A stretch of 64,000 nt of DNA from Cordilura impudica. Its lineage: Eukaryota; Arthropoda; Insecta; Diptera; Scathophagidae. The notes beneath the pieces are model-generated. The model searched no databases, was not told where the DNA came from, and was given only the letters and a program-made list of their open reading frames with translations. Below are positions 23,629 to 34,194 of this stretch, piece by piece; the stretch's first letter is position 1; each line of letters opens with the position of its first letter. The stretch is taken from the NCBI GenBank assembly GCA_963682025.1, contig OY821519.1, positions 69,075,525 through 69,139,524 of the forward strand, in the 5' to 3' direction. The translations under genes and the position numbers were made by a program.

Positions 23629-23871
23629 TATACCCTATACCACTATGTGGTTTGGGTATAATGACTTTGTGCTGCTGTTTGTAACAACCAAAAATATTTG
23701 ACCTAGACCCATCTTTAATAATACCGATCGAATCAGAATCACTTTCTGAGTTGATTTGGTTTTTGCTTATTTTCTATGTCCAGTTAGTTGGGCCTAAGAG
23801 ATAGAGTTTCTAAACGCATGGTATAGGGTATCGTATAGTCGTTCTAGACCGACTATAATTTTCTTACTTGT
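23629..23871 (+). mobile_element. DINE-1-like element, copy E, internally deleted
   Basis: Normal start and end, but only 243 bp long. The sequence jumps from TTTCTGAGTTGATTT directly to GGTTTTTGCTTATTTT, removing the microsatellite and core. ATTT occurs at both breakpoints in intact copies, so a microhomology deletion is likely. One arm of the palindrome has a G-to-T change. Confidence 0.8.
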
Positions 23872-24711
23872 CATATTTGTAAAAGAATAATGAAAAAACG
23901 TATGAAATAAAAGACCAGCACGTGTATACTCTTAACATTTTTCTGTAAGATATCTAGTTGAAAATATTAACATTCATGTTAAAATAGAAATAACTATTGC
24001 AAAGCTAATTAGAACAAACAAAAATTGTGGCGCCATCTATTGTGGCATAGTCACTCTGAGCAAAATGAAGTGACACTCTGTTAATGCAAAAGAAATGTAT
24101 TTTCCCCACAACAAAATATTGCAGAATTTTATGTAAATAAAATAATATACCGATTTATTTGTAACATGCAGTTGTTATGGATATACATTATATAATATAT
24201 GTATATTATTTGTGTTATTTAATATGTTCATGTATCTATATGTAAATATTACACACAAACAATACAACATCAAACGTTATTTTTGTGTTTTTCTCTTTCA
24301 ATAAATTTATACATAAAATTTTTTTTTGCTAAATTTACATAGCTTTTTTTATTAACAACTAGGTATTTTAGCATTATTTGCTTTAGATGCTGGTGAATTT
24401 TTACTCCCTTTACATATATTAACTCGTAGTGTCTGCTTGTCGAAAAAAATTTGGATCGATTTTAACCCCTTTCCCGTGACCCATTCGATCTGAAATTTTG
24501 CAGGCAGGCTCGTGGTAATAACAGAAATGATCTAACAAATTTTTTTAGTGATGCCAAAACAATGGAAACTTTTAAAATTTTCTACCAGAGTTAATAAAAA
24601 AAATTTACAAAGGGTTAGTTTTTATTATACAAAAACAACAAGTCCAGCTATGACAACAACACAATATTTAGAATAACAACAAGAACAATATAGAAACATT
24701 ATATTTTTCAT

Positions 24712-25505
24712 TACACCCTATACCACTATGTGGTTTGGGTATAATGACTTTGTGCTGCTGTTTGTAACAACCAAAAATATTTGACCTACACCCATCTTTA
24801 ATTATACCGATGGAATCAGAATCACTATCTGATTCGATTTAACGATGTCCGTCCGTCCGTCTGTGTGTCCATGTAAAGCTTGTAATCAAACTGCAGGTCG
24901 CAAATATGAATATATTTTATTTTGATGAAATTTGGTATATAAGTTTTATCGGCCATAGGATGAACTCTATTGAAATTGACGAAATTCGGCCCATGTTCAG
25001 ACCTAGTCCCCATACAAATGACCCCTATGAAATCGACATAAATTGCCATAAGATCCAAATTGTCATATAGATCTTACTCGAATTGGGTTTGTATGTGTTT
25101 ATTACACCCATTAATGAGTAGTCCATAAATGATCCCTATTGGACAACTCTTAGTCATAGGCCCCATATAGAGCTGCTTCCCAATCTTCACTTATATCTAT
25201 CAAAAAACAAAAATATTGCACTGATTCTTCTCAAATTTTGTTTGTATATATTTTTGCAAAATACAAGAGACTTTACCAAACATGGTCAGGATCGGTCCAT
25301 TTTTGGGCCTAGTCCCCATATAGATATAGCATCCGATATGAACTTTTTCATATCTGCAGCCGAAAAAATTAATAAAAATCCCACTCAAATTTGGTTTATG
25401 CTTATTTTCTATATCTAGTTAGTTGGGCCTGAGAAATAGGGTCTCTAAACGCATGGTATAGGGTATCGTATAGTCGGTCTAGACCGACTATAATTTTCTT
25501 ACTTG
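24712..25505 (+). mobile_element. DINE-1-like element, copy F
   Basis: Near full length (start mutated to TACACCC), a short GTCC tract near 24847, inverted GGTATAGGGTAT, intact palindrome and CTTACTTGT end at 25505. It lies only 44 bp inside the right end of the 9-bp-duplication element. Confidence 0.85.
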
Positions 25506-25706
25506 TTTTTTTTTGACATTTGTTCATTGGGGCCTAAGTACTCAGCGCCAATTAAAACTCCACATGTATTTTTGATTAAATACATGTAAAATTTGTTTAA
25601 TTACTGCAGCGGTACTAAGTCTTATATCAACCCTCGGTTTAATTATATTTCTTGATATTACAATTTCAACATATCTATCCAAACGTTATCAACAAATTCA
25701 TAAAAT

Positions 25707-26143
25707 CTTGCTAAGGAATCAAAAACTTCATATAAAAAAACGCTTCAGAAATGCTTAAGGAATTTTTCTGTCTAAAAATTTCTGTTGTTAGTCTGCAGCT
25801 TTTTAAAAAAGTAGTATTGTATTACTACTTTTTTTGATGTAAATTAAGTTAAGCAACCCAGACTTCGAGCAGGAATATCAAATTTGTCGTTCTTTCTGAA
25901 CGGAATTTTGACAGGAGAGGTAAGCATAAACAGAATGAATGGAGAGGTAAGCATAAACAGGTAAGCATAAAAAATTAGAAGTTCTTTTTCAGTTACAAAC
26001 ATGGTTGTTTTCAATTTCAATTTCACAATTCTTAATAATTGACAGAAAACAGCTGATTGCTACTGTTGCACTGAAAGGTACTTTTGTGCTTTTTTTTTCT
26101 TTAAGAAATATATGAAAATTTTCTGCTAAGATTCCTTAACAAG
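25707..26143. repeat. Possible ~440-bp MITE
   Basis: CTTGCTAAGGAATC at 25707 faces GATTCCTTAACAAG at 26143 (one mismatch). GAGAGGTAAGCATAAACAG is tandemly repeated inside (25914-25970). No clean target duplication was found, so this is tentative. Confidence 0.35.
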
Positions 26144-26381
26144 CTACATACAGCTCTTTACTCAACAATTGTCAATTCTACAGTCAAAAAAATTTTTTGC
26201 AATATTTTTTTCATCGTCGCCATGCAAACTTTCAGCTCGATTGGATTACGGTAAAAGGGTTAAAAATCGATCCAATGTTTTTTCGACAGACAGGCAGACA
26301 CTACGAGCTAAAATAATGAAATGACTTTTAAGTTTAATACCGTATTCATCGTTCCATGAGGGCGGTCACAGAACAACTATT

Positions 26382-27090
26382 TTATTTCTCAACGTAAACT
26401 CTTTTTAGCTCAATACACTTTTTCCAGCGATAATCAATGGCTATGATACTATGTTGATAGTAACAAGTGTCTAGCTTCCTTAAATAGAACTCTTTTGAGA
26501 AATCTTTTCCCACCGAGCCATTTTTTCAAAATAACTAGAGGGAGTAAAATCTGGGGAATAACATGTATGATGAAGCAATTCGTATTTTAATGTTGTTAAT
26601 GGATGGACTGTTTTGACAAAACAACACTTTCTTTTCTTCCAAATATGGCCATTTTTCTTTAATTTCATCACTTAAAGGCTGCAATAATTTAGCATACTCG
26701 CCGTTGATTGTTTTTCCTTTTGAAAGAAAATCAATAAAAAATTATCCCGCGCGCATCCCAAAAAACAGTCGCCATAAACTTGCCTGCATATTGTACTGTC
26801 TTCTCCTTCTTTGGACCCGAGTTTTGTATTTCAGTTCACTGCTTTTATTATTTATTTGTCTCAGGTTAGCAGTGGTGGACCCATGTCTCATCCATGGTCG
26901 CGAATCGATGCAAAAACTTGGCTTTATTGCGGACAGCGCCTACATTGAAACATCTTAACGACGCTGTTTTTGTTCTATTCTGAGCAAACGTGGGTGGCAT
27001 CCATCTTGCGGACAGTTTTCTCATCTCCAAATTTTCGGTCAATATGTGATGTAAAGCACTTTTGAAATGCTTATCAAGTGTTTAGTGTTT
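26382..27090 (-). pseudogene. mariner transposase remnant
   Basis: Clear mariner (D,D34D) relic read across broken frames. ENLEMRKLSARWMPPTFAQN (family WVPHEL position) is followed by RFATMDETWVHHC, with the first visible catalytic Asp. Then come GKFMATVFWDARGIIF, YSPDFTPSSYFEKMARW (family YSPDLAPSDYF; the final catalytic Asp has become Ser), and the terminal YRWKKCIE...VYVEK ending at 26382. Several stops and frameshifts separate these pieces, and the N-terminal DNA-binding part is missing. Flanking inverted repeats were not found. Confidence 0.85.
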
Positions 27091-27109
27091 ATGCGATAAA
27101 CGAGTCAAA

Positions 27110-28520
27110 TTGAGATGTTTACCCATACATTTTTTCGCTTGGGTGAATACCTCAATTAACATGTTTAAATCTTAAACATCTCAAAAAACGAAAAAATTAC
27201 AGAGTTGTATTTAATTTTGCGCATGTTCAGTGCAATATTTCTAATTTGTTTTTTTAACATTACTATTAAAGTGATATTACAATGAAAAAAATACAATATT
27301 AAATACAATACTAAAATTAAAATAAAGCATCATTATTGATAATTTCATCATTAATATAATTAAAGTAGTTGGCCGCCAATTTAATGATATTATTTTTATC
27401 CATTTTCAAAATTTTACAACTTTTCAATTGTTCTTTATTTTTGAAACAGCTGTTCAATCTGCTGAAAAGTTTAACTTAAACACACTAAATGAAGTGTGAA
27501 CGACTGTGTTTTGTTTTGCAACACACGAGCTAAAACACCTCAAAATATCGTAGTGTGAACGCCTTATTAGTCTTTTAACGTAAACAGACTTTTAACGATT
27601 CTTTTCAAATATACTCAAATTATACAAGTGTTGTCAGCGGAATTTGAACTTCTGCTTCTACATCGATCTTGTTTATTAATCTACTAAAATATATTTAATA
27701 ACAATGCTCGAATTTCCCTGGCACTTAAGCAGGTTATTTATTATATTATAAAATATGTTGTATATGCGATGGTAGCTCTTTAAAGCTGTACGAACACCTA
27801 TTTTGTCTTACGTAGGGTATTCACGATTATTAAATTATGTATATTGTATATTTTTTATAGCAAAAAAAAACCTGTGGTTAAATAAAAACTAAATGATTTT
27901 TATTACTAATTTATACGCGTTTTTTACATTTTAGGGTTGGTCCACATAATGAGTCAAACCTTGAAAATATGTAAAAAGACATGTGGAAAGAGAACTTTTT
28001 AGGCAGTATTAAGCTATCATGTTATTTTCTGATGCAAATATATAAAAAAAATATATATTTTTTTTCTTCTTTTTCATATTGTAAAGATTAATATATAATA
28101 TAAAGCTTAATCGCAAGTTTGTTTAGCTAAAATTAAGGAAGTGTGCGGCTTTTCCACATGAATTATGATTTGTGGTCAAAACCGAACTAAACTTTGAAAT
28201 ATGTTAAATATGCTCTTCAAATTTGAAAAAAGTATATTCTTATATAACGACATATTAATTTATTTTAACGACACATATGAAATATCATAAATGGTCTTAT
28301 TTGCATAAAATGAGCCGCTTGAGATAATTTATTATACTCCACTGAAAAGTTTCAAAAATATGTTAAATTTGTCACAACATATTTAGTTCTTTTAAAATAT
28401 AAAACGAAATCTAAAAAAAACAACTTTGATATAGAATTAATAAGATATCAAAGTTACTTTTACTTTTAACTAATGATTTTATAAAATATTTTATATGTAT
28501 ATATACACGTATTATATACA
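27110..28520. other. AT-rich sequence, nothing recognised
   Basis: No coding family, terminal repeats or RNA gene recognised. It contains only short A/T runs and short AT-rich frames. Confidence 0.45.
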
Positions 28521-28892
28521 AAAAATACACTATGCCACAAAAGTCAACGGATGGTGAATTGAATGATAAAATTTTATAAAGAAGGAAAATCTCAATAAAT
28601 ATAAGTTTGGAAATTTGGAAAATCAACATAATACTGGAAGACCAAAAAGACCAAATGCTGCTCAGATAAAAAGGTAATGCAAGTACAAAACGACGACGAC
28701 CACTACACGCAAATGGTGTACATGGCCATGTACGAAGAGAAAACCGTACGCATCCAATGTTAATCAGAAGCGACTTCTAAATTTTGCCTAGAAATATAAA
28801 GATAAGGACAGTTCTTTCTGGCAAAATATACTTTTTAACGACGAGAGCGAAATTGCGAGGCACGATTCAAGAGTTTGGAGAATAAAAATCAT

Positions 28893-29050
28893 GCCGAGTC
28901 CGATCACAGGGGAGATGTGTAAACATCTAGTAATTAATGATTTTTTATGCCGCTTTTCAAATCAACCAGAAAGCGCCATCTATGTATCACTTATAGCAAT
29001 CAACTGCTGGGGCTTTGCTAACATAAAAATATTTAAAAACCGGTTAGTTT
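28893..29050 (+). repeat. Flank of heptamer-array element (family shared with 49857-50025)
   Basis: CGATCACAGGGGAGATGTG followed by TAAACATCTAGTAATTA, CAGAAAGCGCCATCTATG, ATCACTTATAGCAA and CATAAAAATATTT. The same blocks occur in inverse orientation at 49857-50025, and in both places they lead directly into an AAAAATN heptamer array. This is probably one end of a transposon that carries the array. Confidence 0.65.
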
Positions 29051-30812
29051 TTAATTTTTAATTTTTCGTTTTCATTTCTTATTTTTCATTATTCATTTTA
29101 AATTCTCATTTTCATTCTCATTTTTATTTTAATTTTTAATTTTTAATTCTTAGTTTTTAATTTTTAATTTTTAATTTTTAATTTTTAATTTTTAATTTTT
29201 AATTTTTAATTTTTAATTTTTAATTTTTAATTTTTAATTTTTAATTTTTAATTTTTAATTTTTAATTTTTAATTTTTAATTTTTAATTTTTAATTTTTAA
29301 TTTTTAATTTTTAATTTTTAATTTTTAATTTTTAATTTTTAATTTTTAATTTTTAATTTTTAATTTTTAATTTTTAATTTTTAATTTTTAATTTTTAATT
29401 TTTAATTTTTAATTTTTAATTTTTAATTTTTAATTTTTAATTTTTAATTTTTAATTTTTAATTTTTAATTTTTAATTTTTAATTTTTAATTTTTAATTTT
29501 TAATTTTTAATTTTTAATTTTTAATTTTTAATTTTTAATTTTTAATTTTTAATTTTTAATTTTTAATTTTTAATTTTTAATTTTTAATTTTTAATTTTTA
29601 ATTTTTAATTTTTAATTTTTAATTTTTAATTTTTAATTTTAATTTTTAATTTTTAATTTTTAATTTTTACTTTTTAATTTTTAGTTTTTAATTTTTAATT
29701 TTTAATCTTTAATTTTTAATTTTTAATTTTTAATTTTTAATTTTTAATTTTTAATTTTTAATTTTTAATTTTTAATTTTTAATTTTTAATTTTTAATTTT
29801 TAATTTTTAATTTTTAATTTTTAATTTTTAATTTTTAATTTTTAATTTTTAATTTTTAATTTTTAATTTTTAATTTTTAATTTTTAATTTTTAATTTTTA
29901 ATTTTTAATTTTTAATTTTTAATTTTTAATTTTTAATTTTTAATTTTTAATTTTTAATTTTTAATTTTTAATTTTTAATTTTTAATTTTTAATTTTTAAT
30001 TTTTAATTTTTAATTTTTAATTTTTAATTTTTAATTTTTAATTTTTAATTTTTAATTTTTAATTTTTAATTTCTAATTTTTAATTTTTAATTTTTAATTT
30101 TTAATTTTTAATTTTTAATTTTTAATTTTTAATTTTTAATTTTTAATTTTTAATTTTTGATTTTTTATTTTTAATTTTTAATTTTTAATTTTTAATTTTT
30201 AATTTTTAATTTTTAATTTTTAATTTTTAATTTTTAATTTTAAATTTTTAAGTTTTAATTTTTAATTTTTTATTTTTAATTTTTAATTTTTGATTTTTAA
30301 TTTTTAAGTTTTAAGTTTTAATTTTTAATTTTTAATTTTTAATTTTTAATTTTTAGTTTTTAATTTTTAATTTTTAATTTTTAATTTTTAATTTTTAATT
30401 TTTAATTTTTAATTTTTAATTTTTAATTTTTAATTTTTAATTTTTAATTTTTAATTTTTAATTTTTAATTTTTAATTTTTAATTTTTAATTTTTAATTTT
30501 TAATTTTTAATTTTTAATTTTTAATTTTTAATTTTTAATTTTTAATTTTTAATTTTTAATTTTTTATTTTTAATTTTTAATTTTTAATTTTTAATTTTTA
30601 ATTTTTAATTTTTAATTTTTAATTTTTAATTTTTAATTTTTAATTTTTAATTTTTAATTTTTAATTTTTAATTTTTAATTTTTAATTTTTAATTTTTAAT
30701 TTTTAATTTTTAATTTTTAATTTTTAATTTTAATTTTTAATTTTTAATTTTTAATATTTAATTTTTAATTATTAATTTTTAATTTTTAATTTTTATTTTT
30801 AATTTTTAATTT
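29050..30812. repeat. Heptanucleotide array (TTTTTAA)n, ~1.66 kb nearly pure
   Basis: From about 29150 the sequence is an almost uninterrupted 7-bp repeat of TTTTTAA, roughly 235 copies. Scattered single-base variants (TTTTTGA, TTTTTAG, TTTTAA) occur mainly at 30150-30360. The first 100 bases are a more varied TTTTTCATTTTC form, like the array at 45934-46850. There is no coding potential. Confidence 0.95.
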
Positions 30813-31215
30813 AAAAAAAAAATTCACACGCCAGATATGAGAAATGCTCCGAAGCACACATTCAAAATTGTCAAGGAATGGATGCCCCACCACGAACCCA
30901 AACAGTTGGATCGTGGTAGTATCTCGACCGCCAAGTAAGGAATAGGGAAATAAGTAACAAGGACATATTGAGTTCGGTTTTAAGGGTTGAATAGTCAAAA
31001 ATTACACCCGAAGTTACAGCAAGTCTCGTAAAATAAACGTCACGAACATTGCAAGCTATTATAAGAGCAAAAGAGGAGCAAACTAAATACTAAACTTTCT
31101 TCTGAATCGACGAGTACGTAGTTTTTTTAGATTTTGTTATAAAATTTTTGTTATTGTAAGATTTTTTTGATGATCTTGAGCACGCTTGATATATAAAATA
31201 TTGGATTAATTCATA

Positions 31216-31400
31216 CTAGCAGATTCCAGCACTCGAAATTCGAGTGCAATTTCTAGGTAACTGTATTTCTCACTTAACCAATTCACAAACCAACAGTTTT
31301 TTGGTTTATAATTATTGTGAATGAAGATAACAAACTCATTAACAAACGCACTAACAAATTTAATAAAACACAGCTTATTTATAATTTTATGTATGTGTTA
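31216..31400 (-). mobile_element. Helitron 3' end (CTAG with hairpin)
   Basis: Minus strand: the 19-nt perfect hairpin GCACTCGAATTTCGAGTGC (31247-31229), then TGGAATCTG, then CTAG (31219-31216) followed by T. A hairpin a few bases before CTAG is the diagnostic Helitron 3' end. The same family occurs on plus at 54960-55146. The 5' end is not located. Confidence 0.8.
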
Positions 31401-32245
31401 GTAGCAACTTTAAATGCAATTTACTCAAAATAAAATTTAAAAATCTGTAAATCTGCAAAACGGCTAAGAAGAAATACCTTTCAAATCAAATACGTTTGGT
31501 CCAAATCGGTATAAAATGGTAGAACAAAACATTGGTAACAAGAAATCCCCTAGGTTATTAATATTATAGATTACAAAATCATACTATTAGAAGGGACGCA
31601 ATGGTACATGGTACATGGTATCGTATCGACTATAATTTTTATTATTGTTTTTTATAATTTTTTTCTTTTTTCAGGAAGTAATTTCAGAATTTAGACTATA
31701 TCTAGAGTTAGAAACAACCAATCTGGTAACTAAAGACAGGAGTACATAGCTAATAAAAAGTTCCAAGAATCACGTAAACACTATTCTCAAATCAAATTTA
31801 TAATTAAAGTTTAATGGGTAGAAATTTGAAAGAAAAATTTCTCTTTTTGGGACAAACCACTTTTGAAAAATGAGGAAAAATCGGCAAAAATATAATTCGA
31901 GAAAAGCCAATCATTAAATATATCTACTGGCTTACGTATACAACACATTTTACTCAAATTTTGGATCTCAAGGTAGTTTATGTCGAGCTCATTGTGGACT
32001 AGATGCACACCTACACCGATACAATCGTCCTTGACCCCATCAAAGCATGCGTATTAAATTTCATCAAAACTCCTTTACATGGCGACCTGTAGTTTATGCA
32101 CATGGTTACACATAGACAGACAGATGGGCATCGTTAAATCGACTCAGATAGTTCCAAATCGAGCGGTTTATTAAATCCAGTATATTTTGTATTTAAAAAC
32201 ATCAACACAAATTCATTATACCCTAGCCACATTTTAGTATAGCTT
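31400..32245 (-). mobile_element. Degenerate DINE-1-like sequence
   Basis: A worn 3' tail (GGTATCGTATCGACTATAAT) occurs at ~31618. A minus-strand 5' portion (31950-32245) has TCATCAAAACTCC, ACAGACAGACAGATGGGC and ATTCATTATACCC in the family order. Heavy divergence suggests one or two old copies. Nothing else is recognised here. Confidence 0.5.
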
Positions 32246-32246
32246 T

Positions 32247-32850
32247 TTATACCCTTCATACCACTATGCAGAGGGTATATATCAGTTTGTTATTTCGTTT
32301 GTAATGCATCGAAATAAATTCCGGAGACCCCATAAACCACATGATCCTTGCAAAAAGAGAAGTTGATTGAGCAATTATCGTCTGTCTGTCTGTCCATCTG
32401 ACCGTCTGTCTGCGAAAATCATGAAAATCTCAATAACTAAGTTAGACACTTCGTTTTTCCACAGTATCGTTTACTGACATCCTGATTGAGTTGCTATTTA
32501 AAATCCTCAACGTCTGTCCAATGCGTCATGAGATATGAATGAAAATGTGAAAAAAACTTGAAAAAATAACTCCTTAAAAAGTACCTTACACAATTTTTTC
32601 AGGTATTGAAATTTTTTATTTATATGCAGTTCATTCTAAATTAGCGTGAAGTGCACTGTTGCCAATTTAGGTATTTTCTTGTAAAATCTAGCGATTTTTA
32701 AACACATTTTAAGGGCAGAAGTTGATAATGTTTTTAGTCTGGATTTTTTTTTAAAATATATTTAATGTTTGAATAACAGATTTTATATTAACGAAAGTTT
32801 ACGTAATAAGAAATGTTTTAAAATCAAGTTTAGTAACCGATACCCTGCTA
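32247..32850 (+). mobile_element. DINE-1-related element of another subfamily
   Basis: TTTTTATACCCTTCATACC, an inverted GAGGGTATAT, GACCCCATAAACC and GTCTGTCTGTCTGTCCATC match the general DINE-1 layout but not the sequence of copies A-I. GATACCCTGCTATACC near 32840 may be the 3' inverted block. 32850-33470 shows nothing recognisable. Confidence 0.6.
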
Positions 32851-33469
32851 TACCGTGTAAAACCATTTAAAATTGAATGTCAATGCCGATTATTACATAT
32901 TTCAAATACCGTTACCGAAACCTGTATTTATCAATTCATTTTATCCGTATTATTATTCAGTAATTTATATGCCATAAATTTATCTCCTTATTAATATTCA
33001 AGCTAATACAAATGCTTACCCAAGTAATGTAAAGATCCTCGATTGGTGGAAATAGAATGTCAACATAAAGCCACAATTATATGAAATTTCAAAAGTACTA
33101 GATTGTTCTCTGGTGTGAAAATAATCTAAACCAAAGCCGCAATAGGGTTGACGCCAGTGTAAATGCTGTAACTGAAACGAAGAATTGTTTTAAATAATTT
33201 TCGTTAAACTATTAAATTGTAAATTCAATTCAAAACAAAGAATACGAAGATGATAGAATGTAATATCCATCGTATGTCATAAAGTTAAAGTTGAAACAAA
33301 ATATAAAACTAATAGAGTTAAGACATAAGACTGGTATTAAAAAAAACCCACATATTAAGCTTTCGGCAAGGTATTTTTTTTCTAACATAATCTCTTGTAA
33401 TAATTTATGTCTTGTTAAACAACAATTTAAATAATTATAAAATTTAACTAAACTCACTAAGAACAAAGG

Positions 33470-33995
33470 GTGGCCCACGAATCGTGCTACAAAAACAAAA
33501 TGTAATAACTTTTTTTCTGTGTGAGTAATCGATTTATTTTTTCTTTGGCGGGTCACTATTTAGATTTATTAGAACGAATGCTTGGGATACCGAAAAGAGG
33601 ATTTGGACAGTGCAGCGGTACCATGCTTTGCAGTCCTTCATTTCCGTCCAAAGGGAATTTAGACGGGAGTTTGGACCGTTATTATTCCCGAATCCGGAGG
33701 CATCGCACGAAGACCATACCAACGAGATCCGTATGTTAGGGTTCAAGACAAAATCGTCAATTCAGGCAAATCCATGCGTTCGACTCGAAACTTATCGGCG
33801 CAGATTGGAATTAGCAGACGGCCATTACAATGGATAATTCATGATGACCTACTTTTGTTTCCGTACAAAGTCCAAACTACAAGCCTGCAATTTGGTCATA
33901 AAATTATTAAAATGGCCGAAAAAGAATACAGCTTCATAAATAGCTTATTTATGTCTGATGAGGCCCATTTTGATCTAAACGATAGAAAAAAATAA
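33470..33995 (+). pseudogene. Tc1/mariner-type transposase (helix-turn-helix class), 3'-truncated
   Basis: TVQRYHALQSFISVQREFRR (33608-33668) matches the N-terminal helix-turn-helix common in a large arthropod Tc1/mariner group. After a frameshift it continues with IGISRRPLQWIIHDDLLLFP, YKVQTTSLQ and LFMSDEAHFDLND, the first catalytic Asp region. An A7 run at 33986-33992 breaks the frame; one A fewer would continue as KNKSKYW, the usual next block. The rest of the catalytic domain is absent. GGGTGGCCCACGAATCG at 33469 could be the left end. Dead. Confidence 0.75.
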
Positions 33996-34059
33996 GTCAA
34001 AATATTGGAAAACATTTTCTGTGACTCAAAATCACTAATAGAAACAATAATAAATTTTC

Positions 34060-34182
34060 GGTATTGTAGCGTAAACTACTTTTTAATTCTGACATTCAAT
34101 TGATATTTTCTGAAATTCAATTGATATTTTCTGAAATACATTTGACACTTACTGAAATGCAATTGATACTTTATGAAATTCA
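34060..34182 (+). repeat. ~23-bp minisatellite TTTCTGAAATACAATTGATAC (left half)
   Basis: Five diverged units (34088-34182). The array continues after the LINE at 42215-42320, so the LINE inserted into it. The first Met codon of the following frame (34100) lies in this minisatellite and is not a real start. Confidence 0.8.
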
Positions 34183-34194
34183 ATGGATGTTTTC

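Larger units (their letters stand above)
18446..25549. mobile_element. TIR element with perfect 9-bp target duplication (host of the nest)
   Basis: The ends are inverted repeats of about 31 bp: GGCGCTGAGTACCTAGGCCC at 18446, and at the right the complement of GGCGCTGAGTACTTAGGCCC ending at 25549, both continuing to AATGAACAAA. The target AATTAAAAC is duplicated exactly (18437-18445 and 25550-25558). A 9-bp duplication is typical of Mutator-like elements; the superfamily is otherwise unassigned. Its own sequence is 18446-18482 plus about 23022-25549. It contains the Transib and two DINE-1-like copies. No transposase of its own is seen, so it is non-autonomous. Confidence 0.85.
28530..31110 (+). 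pseudogene. Tc1-type transposase, split by a heptamer-array element
   Basis: The N-terminal and middle part (28560-28890) gives IKFYKEGKSQ, NTGRPKRP and, in another frame, NQKRLLNFA-stop-KYKDKDSSFWQNILFNDESE, the Tc1 block with the first DE-x catalytic region. The C-terminal part (30825-31100) gives APKHTFKIVKEWMPHHEPKQ, the block after the second catalytic Asp (family QDNDPKH). Roughly 70 residues between them are missing and replaced by the repeat at about 28893-30820. Multiple stops make it dead. Assignment rests on motif order. Confidence 0.75.

Noticed and set aside
27060..27560. Possible MITE around AACACTAAATGAAGTGTGAACG
   Set aside because: Only short partial palindromes were seen; no matching ends or duplication could be fixed.
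29050..30812. Telomere or CRISPR-like array
   Set aside because: The unit is a pure 7-bp A/T repeat with no spacers. Flies lack simple telomeric repeats, and the flanks are transposon sequence.
34100..34190. N-terminal extension of the LINE-2 protein
   Set aside because: These codons are translated from the 23-bp minisatellite outside the LINE target duplication.
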